64,000 nt of DNA. Source: Amycolatopsis tolypomycina. Lineage in GTDB: Bacteria; Actinomycetota; Actinomycetes; Mycobacteriales; Pseudonocardiaceae. Each line of letters begins with the position of its first letter. Positions within the stretch are counted from its first letter, which is position 1. Location: positions 868,001-932,000 of the forward strand of contig NZ_FNSO01000004.1 of assembly GCF_900105945.1 (NCBI RefSeq), written 5' to 3'. A program made the position numbers and the translations under genes. Positions 27,558 to 40,310 of the stretch are shown one piece after another. Under the pieces are notes generated by a model, which was not told the DNA's origin, did no database searches, and worked only from the letters and a program-made list of their open reading frames with translations.

Positions 27558-28682
27558 ATGAGGAGTTTGCTCCCGTTCGTCGCGGATCTGCCGCTGGTGG
27601 ACCACCACTGCCACGGCGTCGTCACCCGCGACGTCACCCGCGCGGACTTCGAGGCGATGCTGACGGAGGCCGACGCGCCCTCGCCCCTGGGCACGAGCCT
27701 GTTCGACTCGTTGATCGGGCTGGCCGTGCGCGAACGCTGCGCACCCGTGCTCGACCTGCCGCAGCACGCGGACGCCGACGTCTACCTCGAGCGCCGGGCC
27801 GAACTCGGCGCGGCCGAGGTGGCGCGGCGGTTCCTGCGGGCCACCGGCACGACCGACTTCCTCCTGGACGGCGGGTTCCTGCCGGACGCGCTGACCACCA
27901 CGCCGGAGTTCGCCGGGCTCGCGGGCACCCGCGCGCACGACGTCGTCCGGCTGGAACAGGTCGCCGAAGCGGTGATCCACGGGACGACCGCTCGTGGGTT
28001 CGCCGGAGCCTTCGCCGACGAGCTGGGGAAACGCGCCGAGACCGCGGTCGGGCTGAAGTCGATCGCGGCCTACCGCGTCGGCCTGGAACTGGCGGGTTCG
28101 CCGCCGTCCGCGTCGGAGGTCGAAGCCGCGGCCGGGCGGTGGCTCGCCGCGGGCGGCGGCAGGCTGGCCGACGAGGTGCTGCACCGGCAGCTCGTGTTCA
28201 CCGGCCTCGATCTCGGCCTGCCGGTGCAGTTCCACGTCGGCTACGGTGACGCCGACGTCGACCTGCGCCGCTGCGACCCGCTGCTGCTCACCGGCCTGCT
28301 GCGGGCCACCCGCGGCGGCGGGGTGCCGATCCTGCTGCTGCACAACTACCCGTTCCACCGCCAGGCGGCGTATCTGGCGCAGGTCTTCGAGCACGTGTTC
28401 GTCGACGCCGGGCTCATCACGCACAACGCGGGGTTCCGGGCGCCGGCCGTGCTGGCCGAGCTCCTGGAGATCGCGCCGTTCGGGAAGGTGCTCTTCTCCA
28501 CCGACGCCTTCGGCCTGGCCGAGCTGTACCACCTGGGCACCGCCCTGTTCCGGCAGGGCCTGTCGGACTTCGTGCGGGCCGCGCTCGACGCCGGCGCGAT
28601 GTCCGAAAAGGACGCCGTCCGGCTGTGTGCTTTGGTGGGACACGAGAACGCGAAGAGGATCTACCGCTTGGAGCACGTGTGA
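27558..28682 (+). CDS. Amidohydrolase (Amidohydro_2; FluG N-terminal-like)
   Basis: 374 residues of a TIM-barrel amidohydrolase. Seen: LPLVDHHCHGVV with the metal-binding HxH, LPVQFHVGYGDADVDL with a further His, LLLHNYPFHRQAAYLA and VLFSTDAFGLAELYHLG with the catalytic Asp. The last resembles the amidohydrolase half of FluG. GGAGG precedes ATG 27558 by three bases. The stop overlaps the M20 gene's GTG. Substrate unknown; an amide or a gamma-glutamyl product of the neighbouring enzyme is plausible. Confidence 0.85.
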   Translation: MRSLLPFVADLPLVDHHCHGVVTRDVTRADFEAMLTEADAPSPLGTSLFDSLIGLAVRERCAPVLDLPQHADADVYLERRAELGAAEVARRFLRATGTTDFLLDGGFLPDALTTTPEFAGLAGTRAHDVVRLEQVAEAVIHGTTARGFAGAFADELGKRAETAVGLKSIAAYRVGLELAGSPPSASEVEAAAGRWLAAGGGRLADEVLHRQLVFTGLDLGLPVQFHVGYGDADVDLRRCDPLLLTGLLRATRGGGVPILLLHNYPFHRQAAYLAQVFEHVFVDAGLITHNAGFRAPAVLAELLEIAPFGKVLFSTDAFGLAELYHLGTALFRQGLSDFVRAALDAGAMSEKDAVRLCALVGHENAKRIYRLEHV

Positions 28683-29848
28683 GTGATCTGTGGACCCGGT
28701 GGACGCAGGCGATCGCCGCCGAACTGCCCGCCGCCGTCGAGCTCCGGCACGCCGTGCACGCCGACCCCCGCGGCTCCGGCGACGAGGAGGACACCGCCCG
28801 CCTGGTCGCCGGCGCGCTCGGCATGGGCGACGGCACCCGCGTCGCCAAGACCGGCCGGGCCGTCCCGGTGGCCGGCGGGACGGGCCCGGCGGTGGCGCTG
28901 CGCGCCGAGCTCGACGCGCTCCCGGTGCTGGAGGGCACCGGCGTGCCGTGGGCGTCCGGGAACGAGTTCATGCACGCCTGCGGCCACGACGTCCACCTCG
29001 CGGCGCTGGTCGCCGTCTGCCGGGCCGCGCGGCACGTCGGCGTGCCGCGGCCGATCCTGGCGCTGCTGCAGCCGCGGGAGGAGACCTCGCCGCCCGGCGC
29101 GGTGGACGTCGTCGAGTCCGGGGTGCTGGCCGAGCACGGGGTGGACACGGTGATCGGCGCGCACGTCCAGCCGCGGATCGCGCACGGCGTCGTCTCGGCG
29201 GCGCCGGGCCCGGTGAACGCCTCGACCGACGAGTTCGAGGTCACGATGCACGGCCAGGGCGGCCACGCCGGCTACCCGCACCTGCTGCGCGACCCGATTC
29301 TGGCGCTGTCCCAGCTGGTGGTGAGCCTGCAGCAGCTGGCGTCCCGCCGGATCGACCCGGTGTTCGGCGCGGTCTGCTCGATCGGGCGCATCCAGGGCGG
29401 CGCGGCCGCGAACGTCGTCCCGAACAGCGCGAGCGCGTTCGGCTCGCTGCGCCTGATGCGCACGAAGGACCGCGAGCGCGCCCTGGAGACCCTGGCCGAC
29501 ATCGTCCACGGCACCGCGCGGGCCCACGGCTGCACGGCCGAGCTGGAGATCAGCCCGTGCGAGCCGGTGCTGGACAACGACGCGGCGCTGGCGGCGGGTG
29601 CGCAGCAGTGGCTGCGCCACGCCGGCTTCGTGGTGGACGAGGGGTTCCGCTCCTTCGGCGCCGACGACTTCGCCCACTACTGCGGCGGCGCGACCCGCGG
29701 CCTGATGTTGTTCGTCGGCCTCGGCGACACGGCGGGCGTGCCGAGCCTGCACGACGAGCGGTTCCTGCCGCGTGACCAAGCCGTCACCCAGGTCGCGCAC
29801 GCGCTGGTGGCGGGGTACCTGGCCGCCTTGGATGCTCCGGTGCGTTAG
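28679..29848 (+). CDS. M20D-family amidohydrolase/peptidase
   Basis: 389 residues. Seen: VELRHAVHADPRGSGDEEDT, ALRAELDALPVLEGTG, FMHACGHDVHLAALVA with the metal His and Cys, LLQPREETSPPGAVD with the catalytic Glu pair, GAHVQPRIAHG, HGQGGHAGYPHLLRDPI, and SFGADDFAHYC. Like the IAA-amino acid and hippurate hydrolases it should release an acyl or amino acid from an amide. GTG 28679 overlaps the preceding stop region; the two are cotranscribed. Confidence 0.88.
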   Translation: MSDLWTRWTQAIAAELPAAVELRHAVHADPRGSGDEEDTARLVAGALGMGDGTRVAKTGRAVPVAGGTGPAVALRAELDALPVLEGTGVPWASGNEFMHACGHDVHLAALVAVCRAARHVGVPRPILALLQPREETSPPGAVDVVESGVLAEHGVDTVIGAHVQPRIAHGVVSAAPGPVNASTDEFEVTMHGQGGHAGYPHLLRDPILALSQLVVSLQQLASRRIDPVFGAVCSIGRIQGGAAANVVPNSASAFGSLRLMRTKDRERALETLADIVHGTARAHGCTAELEISPCEPVLDNDAALAAGAQQWLRHAGFVVDEGFRSFGADDFAHYCGGATRGLMLFVGLGDTAGVPSLHDERFLPRDQAVTQVAHALVAGYLAALDAPVR

Positions 29849-29863
29849 CGCTACGGTGGCCGC

Positions 29864-30904
29864 GTGATGAGCGCCTTTCTCGCGACGATCCCCAGCCCCG
29901 ACCGCGGCGTCTGGCACCTGGGACCGATCCCGCTGCGCGCGTACGCCCTCTGCATCATCGCCGGCATCATCGTGGCGATCTGGTGGGGCGAGCGCCGCTG
30001 GGTGGCCCGCGGCGGCACCAAGGGCACGGTGATCGACATCGCGGTGTTCGCGGTGCCGTTCGGCCTGGTCGGCGGCCGGTTGTACCACGTGATCACCGAC
30101 CCCGAGCTGTACTTCACCGAGGGCCGCAACCCGTGGAACGCGTTCGCCATCTGGGACGGCGGCCTCGGCATCTGGGGCGCGATCGCCCTCGGCGCGGTGG
30201 GCGCGCTCATCGCCTGCCGCCGCCGCGGCATCCCGCTGCCGGCGATGGCGGACGCGGTCGCCCCCGGCATCGTCGTCGCGCAGGCGATCGGGCGCATCGG
30301 CAACTACTTCAACCAGGAGCTGTACGGTGCGCACACCGACCTGCCGTGGGGCCTGGAGGTCTACCAGCGCTTCAACCCGGAAGACCCGAACAACCTGCTG
30401 AACGGCGTCGCGACGGGCCACATCCCGCTGCCGGAGAGCCCGGTCCACCCGACGTTCCTGTACGAGCTGATCTGGAACCTGCTGGTCGCGGCCCTGGTGG
30501 TGTGGGCGGACCGCCGCTTCAAGCTCGGGCACGGCCGCGCGTTCGCGCTGTACGTGGCGGGCTACACGGCAGGCCGCGGCTGGATCGAGATGATGCGCAC
30601 GGACACGGCCAACCACATCCTCGGGCTGCGGGTGAACGTGTGGACGTCGATCCTGCTGTTCGCGGGCGCGGTGGCGTACTTCGTGGTGGCGGCGAAGCGG
30701 GGGCCGCGGGAGGCGCCGGAGACCCTGGCGGGCAAGGACGCGGCGGCGGCTGCTGCGGACGCTTCGGGCTCGGGTTCGGATTCGGACGCGCCTGAGGTGG
30801 CCGAGGAGCCCGAACCCGCCAAGGTGACGGCCGACGCGCCAGCTTCGGAAAAGCCCGCTCCGGAAGCACCGGCCGAGGAGCCGAAGAAGACCGACGAGAG
30901 CTGA
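29864..30904 (+). CDS. lgt: Prolipoprotein diacylglyceryl transferase
   Basis: 346 residues. Transfers diacylglycerol to the lipobox Cys of prolipoproteins in the membrane. Seen: IPLRAYALCIIAGIIVAIWW, GLVGGRLYHVITD, IWDGGLGIWGAI and VAQAIGRIGNYFNQELYGAHTDLPWGLEVY, the family signature with its essential Arg and Glu. Also HPTFLYELIWNL and GYTAGRGWIEMMRTDTAN. A Pro/Ala/Glu-rich tail of about 65 residues is typical of actinobacteria. TACGGT (29852-29857) is six bases before GTG 29864, pointing to a leaderless mRNA. ATG 29867 is the alternative. Confidence 0.95.
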   Translation: MMSAFLATIPSPDRGVWHLGPIPLRAYALCIIAGIIVAIWWGERRWVARGGTKGTVIDIAVFAVPFGLVGGRLYHVITDPELYFTEGRNPWNAFAIWDGGLGIWGAIALGAVGALIACRRRGIPLPAMADAVAPGIVVAQAIGRIGNYFNQELYGAHTDLPWGLEVYQRFNPEDPNNLLNGVATGHIPLPESPVHPTFLYELIWNLLVAALVVWADRRFKLGHGRAFALYVAGYTAGRGWIEMMRTDTANHILGLRVNVWTSILLFAGAVAYFVVAAKRGPREAPETLAGKDAAAAAADASGSGSDSDAPEVAEEPEPAKVTADAPASEKPAPEAPAEEPKKTDES

Positions 30905-30930
30905 CCGCTCAGGTTTCAAGCGCCCCAATG

Positions 30931-31895
30931 GGGTTTTCTCAGTAGCGGCCGTGGTGTTCGTGGTGGGTGAGGACGAGGGCTGCTTGGACGATGTGGCCGA
31001 TGCGGTGGGGGCAGAGGGTGATTCGTTGGAGTGCTGACCAGCGGGTTTTGAGGAGTGCCATGGCGCGTTCACCCAGGGCGCGGGCTCGGGCGTGCAGCAG
31101 GTTGTGGACCCGTTGCCGGGCGTTGAGGGGTGGTTGACCTGCGGTTTTCTTGAACGGGGTGAGGATGCCGATCCCGGCGGCGTGGTAGGCCTTGTCGGCC
31201 AGAGTTCTCAGGCCCTGGCCGGCGGCGGCGGTCAACGCGCCGACGATTCCGTGGTCGCGGGCGGCGGAGAGGTCGTTGCGGGAGCCGGGCAGCACCGCCG
31301 AGACCCACAGCGGGAACCCGTCGGGGCTGGCCAGGAACTGGATGTTCCCGCCGAAGGCGCGGTGCTTGCCCGAGTACCACAGGTGCACGATCCGGCCACG
31401 GTTCTTACCTTTGGTTTTGATCGTGGTCGCCGCGACCCGGTCACACGGGATCAGGGTGCCGTCCAGGATCACATGCGTGTCACCGGCGGCGTGCCGCTCG
31501 CGCAGGACCTGATGCAGGTCCGGGGCGCAGGCGGCGAGGGCGGTGATCGCTTCGTGCAGGTAGCGGTAGGCGGTGGCGACGCTGATGCGATGGTCGGCCG
31601 CCAGCCGGTGCAGAGGGGTGGCGTCGCGGAACCAGCGCAGCACCAGCACCGCCTGCCAGTACGGGGTCAACGCGCGCCGGCCCCGGCGGGTGCCACGCCG
31701 CCGACGCTCGGTGTGCAGGACACGGGCAACGAACCAGACCAGTTCACGCGCCACATCGAGGGTGGCACCATAATGGATCACGTGGGGCCTCTGGAACTCT
31801 AGGATTCGATCTTCGCAAATCCAGTCCTACCAGGGGCCCCACGCCTCATCCCACGCCAACACGCCCACCCGAGCCCAGCCCTACTGAGAAAACCT
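30931..31895. mobile_element. IS element with DDE transposase, 965 bp, inside the palindromic repeat
   Basis: The ends are GGGTTTTCTCAGTAG (30931-30945) and the complement of AGGTTTTCTCAGTAG (31881-31895), matching at 14 of 15. A direct CAATG is present on both sides (30926-30930, 31896-31900). That fits a five-base target duplication, because the uninterrupted repeat copy at 45736 has this CAATG only once at the equivalent place. The single intact transposase suggests recent insertion. IS5 superfamily-like. Confidence 0.85.
30939..31781 (-). CDS. IS5-superfamily-like DDE transposase, apparently intact
   Basis: 280 residues. An N-terminal helix-turn-helix (LTPYWQAVLVLRWFRDATPL, then ISVATAYRYLHEAITAL) is followed by a DDE_Tnp_4-type catalytic domain. 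Likely catalytic acids are Asp in VILDGTLIPCDR, Asp in SRNDLSAARD and Glu in LGERAMALLKTRW. GTG 31781. No break is visible, in contrast to the older IS at 7987-8960. The full length and good ends suggest the element could still move. Confidence 0.88.
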   Translation of the reverse strand: MIHYGATLDVARELVWFVARVLHTERRRRGTRRGRRALTPYWQAVLVLRWFRDATPLHRLAADHRISVATAYRYLHEAITALAACAPDLHQVLRERHAAGDTHVILDGTLIPCDRVAATTIKTKGKNRGRIVHLWYSGKHRAFGGNIQFLASPDGFPLWVSAVLPGSRNDLSAARDHGIVGALTAAAGQGLRTLADKAYHAAGIGILTPFKKTAGQPPLNARQRVHNLLHARARALGERAMALLKTRWSALQRITLCPHRIGHIVQAALVLTHHEHHGRY

Positions 31896-31999
31896 CAATG
31901 TGGCGTTGGTTGCGTTCAACGCACCGAACGCCACATTGGGTGCGTTGGATGCACCGAACGCCACATTGGGGCGCTGGCGGCCGGTCAACAGCGGCGGGG

Positions 32000-32785
32000 T
32001 CAGAGGTCCGGCAGGCCCAGCTCCAGGTTCGGCGTCTGCAACCCGCCGTCCACCTCGAGGATCTTGCCCGTGATGTACCCGCCGGCCCGGGACGCCAGGA
32101 ACACCACCGTGGCCGCGATGTCCTCCGCCTCGCCGATCTTCCGCAGTGGTGTCGCCGACTCCATTGTGGCGCGAAGCTCCGGGTTGCCCACCACGATCTC
32201 CAGCGCCGACGTCGCCACCGAGCCCACCGAGATCGCGTTGACCCGCACTCGCGGGGCCAGGTCCGCCGCCGCCAGGCGGGTGTAGTGCGCCAGGGCCGCC
32301 TTCGCCGTCCCGTACGCCGCGAAGCCGCGGCCGGACACCCGGCCCATCACCGACGAGATGTTGACGACCGAGCCGCCCGTCTCCAGCAGTGAAGGCGCCG
32401 CCGCCACCGTCAACGCGTGGGCCGTGGCCACGTTGAACCGGAACGCCTCCTCCATGAACTCCACCGACGACTCCAGCAGAGGCCGCGGGTACGTGCCGCC
32501 CACGTTGTTGACCACCAGGTCGAGCCGGCCGAACTCGGACACCGCCGTCGATGCCAGTGCCGCCGCCGCTTCGGGCGACGAGAGGTCGGCGGGCACCGGA
32601 AAAGCCCGGCGGCCCGCTGCCGACACGAGAGCGGCGACCTCGGAAAGCTGGGACGAAGTGCGCGAGGCGATGACCACGTCGGCGCCCGCCTGGGCGAGGG
32701 CCACGGCCGTGGCCGCGCCGATCCCGCGCCCGGCGCCGGTGACCACCGCGACCTGGTCGGTGAGCTTGAACCGGTCGAGGATCAT
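32000..32785 (-). CDS. Short-chain dehydrogenase/reductase
   Basis: 261 residues of a classical SDR. Seen: [20 protein letters not shown] (nucleotide site TGxxxGxG), VVNNVGG, NISSVM with the catalytic Ser, [16 protein letters not shown] (YxxxK, though Tyr is followed by GTA), and the C-terminal [18 protein letters not shown]. It probably uses NAD(P)H on a 3-hydroxyacyl or steroid-like substrate. ATG 32785 follows a KstR-like motif at 32795-32808. KstR controls sterol and lipid breakdown in related bacteria, so such a role here is an inference. Confidence 0.88.
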   Translation of the reverse strand: MILDRFKLTDQVAVVTGAGRGIGAATAVALAQAGADVVIASRTSSQLSEVAALVSAAGRRAFPVPADLSSPEAAAALASTAVSEFGRLDLVVNNVGGTYPRPLLESSVEFMEEAFRFNVATAHALTVAAAPSLLETGGSVVNISSVMGRVSGRGFAAYGTAKAALAHYTRLAAADLAPRVRVNAISVGSVATSALEIVVGNPELRATMESATPLRKIGEAEDIAATVVFLASRAGGYITGKILEVDGGLQTPNLELGLPDL

Positions 32786-32794
32786 GGCGCGAAA

Positions 32795-32808
32795 TGTAAC
32801 ACGTTCTA
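32795..32808. promoter_or_regulatory. KstR-like operator upstream of the SDR gene
   Basis: TGTAACACGTTCTA fits TnnAACnnGTTnnA, the motif known for KstR in mycobacteria and rhodococci. It ends nine bases before the SDR start codon, a position that would block its promoter. The match is exact at the six fixed core bases and the outer T and A. Confidence 0.6.
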
Positions 32809-32846
32809 GTGACCGGGGACACACCGCGCCGATCACGTCACGTTGG

Positions 32847-32875
32847 TCTTGACCGGAGTTGACGAGCCGTATACT
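32847..32875 (+). promoter_or_regulatory. Candidate promoter for gltBD
   Basis: TATACT (32870-32875) is a strong -10 with TCTTGA (32847-32852) 17 bases upstream. The following 211 bases to the gltB TTG have no supported gene and would be a long leader. I saw no convincing GlnR box or riboswitch in it. Confidence 0.5.
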
Positions 32876-33086
32876 TAGCGGACCGAACTACCGGGAACCC
32901 ATCAGGAACTATGTCGTTCCGCGCAGCCAGATCGTTACCGTCCGACGTCGTCCGGGGCGCTCCGAAGTGCTGCTCCCGTGTTTCCCAGGTGTTAAAGTCG
33001 CGCTAACGAAGCGGGCCATCGTCGTCCCGTGCGCTCCCCCGGCCGGTAGCCCGGCCCCGCACGACAAGACGACGAAGGAGGTCCCG

Positions 33087-37640
<4,554 letters not shown>

Positions 37641-37708
37641 CAATTGGCGGAGCCTCGGCCACGAGGGCCGACTGGGTGCGGGTATCCCGCAGGACACAGG
37701 GGCCGCTC

Positions 37709-39217
37709 GTGGCTGACCCGACCGGTTTCCTGAAGTTCGACCGCGAAGAGCCGAAGAAGAAGTCCACAGAAGAGCGGCTCGCGACCTGGGGCGAGGTCTA
37801 CGCGGACGTCGACCCGAACGAGCGCAACGAAAGCGTGCGCAAGCAGGCGTCGCGGTGCATGGACTGCGGCATCCCGTTCTGCCATTCCGGTGGTTCCGGC
37901 TGCCCGCTGGGCAACCTGATCCCGGAGTGGAACGACCTCGTCCGCCGCGGCGACTGGGCCGCGGCGAGCGACCGGCTGCACGCCACCAACAACTTCCCCG
38001 AGTTCACCGGGAAGCTGTGCCCGGCGCCGTGCGAGGCCGGCTGCGTGCTGTCGATCTCGCCGCTTTCGGGCGGGCCGGTGTCGATCAAGCGCGTCGAGCA
38101 GACGATCGCCGACCAGTCCTGGGAAGCGGGCTACGTCCAGCCGCAGGTGTCCGAAGTGTCCAGTGGCCGCCGGGTGGCGATCGTCGGCTCCGGGCCGGCC
38201 GGGCTCGCCGCCGCGCAGCAGCTGACCCGCGCGGGGCACGAGGTCACGGTGTTCGAGCGCGACGACCGCCTCGGCGGGCTGCTGCGCTACGGCATCCCCG
38301 AGTTCAAGATGGAGAAGAAGGTCCTCGACCGGCGCCTCGCGCAGCTGCGCAAGGAAGGCACCCGGTTCGTCACCGGCTGCGAGGTCGGCGTCGACCTGTC
38401 GGTGGACGACCTGCGCGCGCAGTACGACGCCGTCGTGCTCGCGGTCGGCGCCCTGCGCGGCCGTGACGACACGACGACGCCGGGCCGCGAGCTCAAGGGC
38501 ATCCACCTGGCGATGGAGCACCTGGTGCCGGCCAACAAGTTCGTCGAGGGCGACGGCCCGCCGTCGATCGACGCGCGCGGCAAGCACGTGGTGATCATCG
38601 GCGGCGGCGACACCGGCGCGGACTCCTACGGCACGGCCACCCGCCAGGGCGCGCTGTCGGTGACGCAGCTCGACCAGTACCCGATGCCGCCGGTCGCCCG
38701 CGACGACAACCGGTCGCCGTGGCCGACCTGGCCGTACATCCTGCGCACGTACGCGGCGCACGAGGAGGCGGGCGAGCGGAAGTTCGCGGTCGCGGTCAAG
38801 CGGTTCGCCGGCGACGACGAGGGCCGCGTGACGGCGGTGGAGCTGCAGCAGGTCCGCGTCCAGAAGGACCCGGCCACCGGCCGCCGCGAGGTCATCCCGG
38901 TCAACGACGAGGTCGAGACGTTCCCGGCCGACCTGGTCCTGCTGGCGATCGGCTTCGAGGGCGTCGAACAGATGCCGCTGCTCGACGGCCTCGGCCTCTC
39001 GCTCACCAAGCGGGGAACGCTCTCGTGCGGCGCGGACTGGCAGACGGAGACCCCGGGTGTCTTCGTCTGCGGCGACGCGCACCGCGGGGCGTCGCTGGTG
39101 GTGTGGGCGATCGCGGAGGGCCGCTCGGTGGCCAACGCGGTCGACACGTACCTGACCGGAGCGTCGGACCTGCCGGCCCCGGTGCACCCGACGGCGCTGC
39201 CGCTCGCCGTCGTCTGA
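37709..39217 (+). CDS. gltD: Glutamate synthase, small subunit
   Basis: 502 residues. Passes electrons from NADPH through FAD and Fe-S clusters to GltB. Seen: the N-terminal cluster Cys pattern CMDCGIPFCHSGGSGCPLG, GKLCPAPCEAGCVL, VAIVGSGPAGLAAAQQL, LLRYGIPEFKMEK, VVIIGGGDTGADSYGTA for NADPH, and GVFVCGDAHRGASLVVWAI. GTG 37709. The 12 bases around this start (CTCGTGGCTGAC) also occur at the end of gltB (37633 area), so start context is partly duplicated. A strong hairpin follows. Confidence 0.95.
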   Translation: MADPTGFLKFDREEPKKKSTEERLATWGEVYADVDPNERNESVRKQASRCMDCGIPFCHSGGSGCPLGNLIPEWNDLVRRGDWAAASDRLHATNNFPEFTGKLCPAPCEAGCVLSISPLSGGPVSIKRVEQTIADQSWEAGYVQPQVSEVSSGRRVAIVGSGPAGLAAAQQLTRAGHEVTVFERDDRLGGLLRYGIPEFKMEKKVLDRRLAQLRKEGTRFVTGCEVGVDLSVDDLRAQYDAVVLAVGALRGRDDTTTPGRELKGIHLAMEHLVPANKFVEGDGPPSIDARGKHVVIIGGGDTGADSYGTATRQGALSVTQLDQYPMPPVARDDNRSPWPTWPYILRTYAAHEEAGERKFAVAVKRFAGDDEGRVTAVELQQVRVQKDPATGRREVIPVNDEVETFPADLVLLAIGFEGVEQMPLLDGLGLSLTKRGTLSCGADWQTETPGVFVCGDAHRGASLVVWAIAEGRSVANAVDTYLTGASDLPAPVHPTALPLAVV

Positions 39218-39226
39218 CGTACTACG

Positions 39227-39263
39227 CCGCCATTCGGCCGTAACGGATACGGCCGAATGGCGG
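39227..39263 (+). terminator. Hairpin terminator after gltD
   Basis: CCGCCATTCGGCCGTA (39227-39242) pairs perfectly with 39248-39263 across a five-base loop, starting nine bases after the gltD stop. No T-run follows, as is common in GC-rich actinobacteria. Confidence 0.85.
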
Positions 39264-39345
39264 TGTGCGCTCTGTGGTCCGGCGCTTACTTTCGAGTAGC
39301 TGTGTCGCCTTTGCGACGATTCACTTCTGCCGAAGGTGGGGCGTC

Positions 39346-40227
39346 TTGAAGCACACGAAAACCGCGGTGGTCACCGCGATCCTCTCGCTCGCACTGGCCC
39401 TGGTCGGCACCCCGGCCCAGGCCGCTCCGAAGCCCTTCTGGACGCCCGACGCCATGCGGGCGGCCGTTCCGATGGACTCTCTCGTCAAGGCCCCGGCCTT
39501 CACGCCGAAGGACGTGGCGAAGGGGCAGAGCGCGATCATCCAGAGCATCCCCAACGGCGGGGGCCCCTGGACCGGCGGCGGCAAGGTCACCCAGACCGCC
39601 GGGCGCGTGTTCTTCCTCTTCAACGGCCAGAAGGCCTCCTGCTCCGGGGACGCCGTCACCAGCACCAACGGCAGCGTCGTCATCACCGCCGGGCACTGCG
39701 TGAAGTACCAGGGCAGCTGGCACACCCAGTGGGTCTTCGTGCCCGGCTACAACAACGGCAACGCCCCCTACGGCCAGTGGGCGGCGAAGACCACCCTCAC
39801 CACGCCCCAGTGGGAAGCCAGTGAGGACATCAACTACGACGTCGGCGCGGCGGTGGTCAACCCGCTCAACGGCCAGCGGCTCACCGACGTCGTCGGCGCG
39901 CAGGGCATCGCCTTCAACCAGCCGAAGAACCAGAGCATGTACACCTTCGGCTACCCGGCCGCGGCGCCCTACGACGGCACGAAGCTGATCTATTGCAGCG
40001 GCAGCACCTTCACCGACTTCCTGCTGACCAGGGACCACGGCATGAACTGCAACATGACCGGTGGTTCCAGCGGCGGTCCGTGGTTCCTGTCGTTCAACGA
40101 GGGCACCGGCACCGGTGTGCAGGCCTCGGTGAACAGCTTCGGCTACAACTTCCTGCCCGGTTACATGTTCGGGCCGTACTTCGGCACCGACGCGCAGAAC
40201 CTGTACAACCGCGCGCAAGCCGCGTGA
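39346..40227 (+). CDS. Secreted trypsin-like serine protease
   Basis: 293 residues from TTG 39346. A Sec signal (TAVVTAILSLALALVGTPAQAA) leads to a chymotrypsin-fold protease of the glutamyl endopeptidase-like V8 group. The triad is visible as His in VVITAGHCV, Asp in DINYDVGAAVV and Ser in NMTGGSSGGPW. Cys residues flank the His site (ASCSG...GHC) and near the Ser site. The long open frame upstream of the TTG lacks a signal layout, so I prefer this start; GGTGGGG lies just upstream. Substrate not known. Confidence 0.82.
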   Translation: MKHTKTAVVTAILSLALALVGTPAQAAPKPFWTPDAMRAAVPMDSLVKAPAFTPKDVAKGQSAIIQSIPNGGGPWTGGGKVTQTAGRVFFLFNGQKASCSGDAVTSTNGSVVITAGHCVKYQGSWHTQWVFVPGYNNGNAPYGQWAAKTTLTTPQWEASEDINYDVGAAVVNPLNGQRLTDVVGAQGIAFNQPKNQSMYTFGYPAAAPYDGTKLIYCSGSTFTDFLLTRDHGMNCNMTGGSSGGPWFLSFNEGTGTGVQASVNSFGYNFLPGYMFGPYFGTDAQNLYNRAQAA

Positions 40228-40310
40228 GGTGAACGTCGGCCCAGGGGCGGAGCGGGAGTTCCGGTCCCTGGGCTGACGTCCGCGCGAACGGACCACAGCA
40301 AGCTCGGGGC

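Larger units (their letters stand above)
30920..31974. repeat. Palindromic 30-bp repeat element, interrupted by an IS
   Basis: Without the IS, this element would read GCGCCCCAATG (30920-30930) joined to TGGCGTT (31901-31907). Two 30-base units follow (31908-31937 and 31938-31967), then GGGGCGC (31968-31974). The outer arms pair as an 18-base inverted repeat. The same element, with four units, is at 45736-45880. Both copies lie between convergent genes (here lgt and the SDR gene), so a bidirectional terminator role is likely. Confidence 0.8.

Noticed and set aside
28661..31072. Antisense frame over the M20 and lgt genes
   Set aside because: Shadow of two clear genes; no motif.
32990..33010. 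GlnR-type box before gltB (GTTA...TAAC)
   Set aside because: Only four-base arms and no paired a/b sites; too weak to claim.
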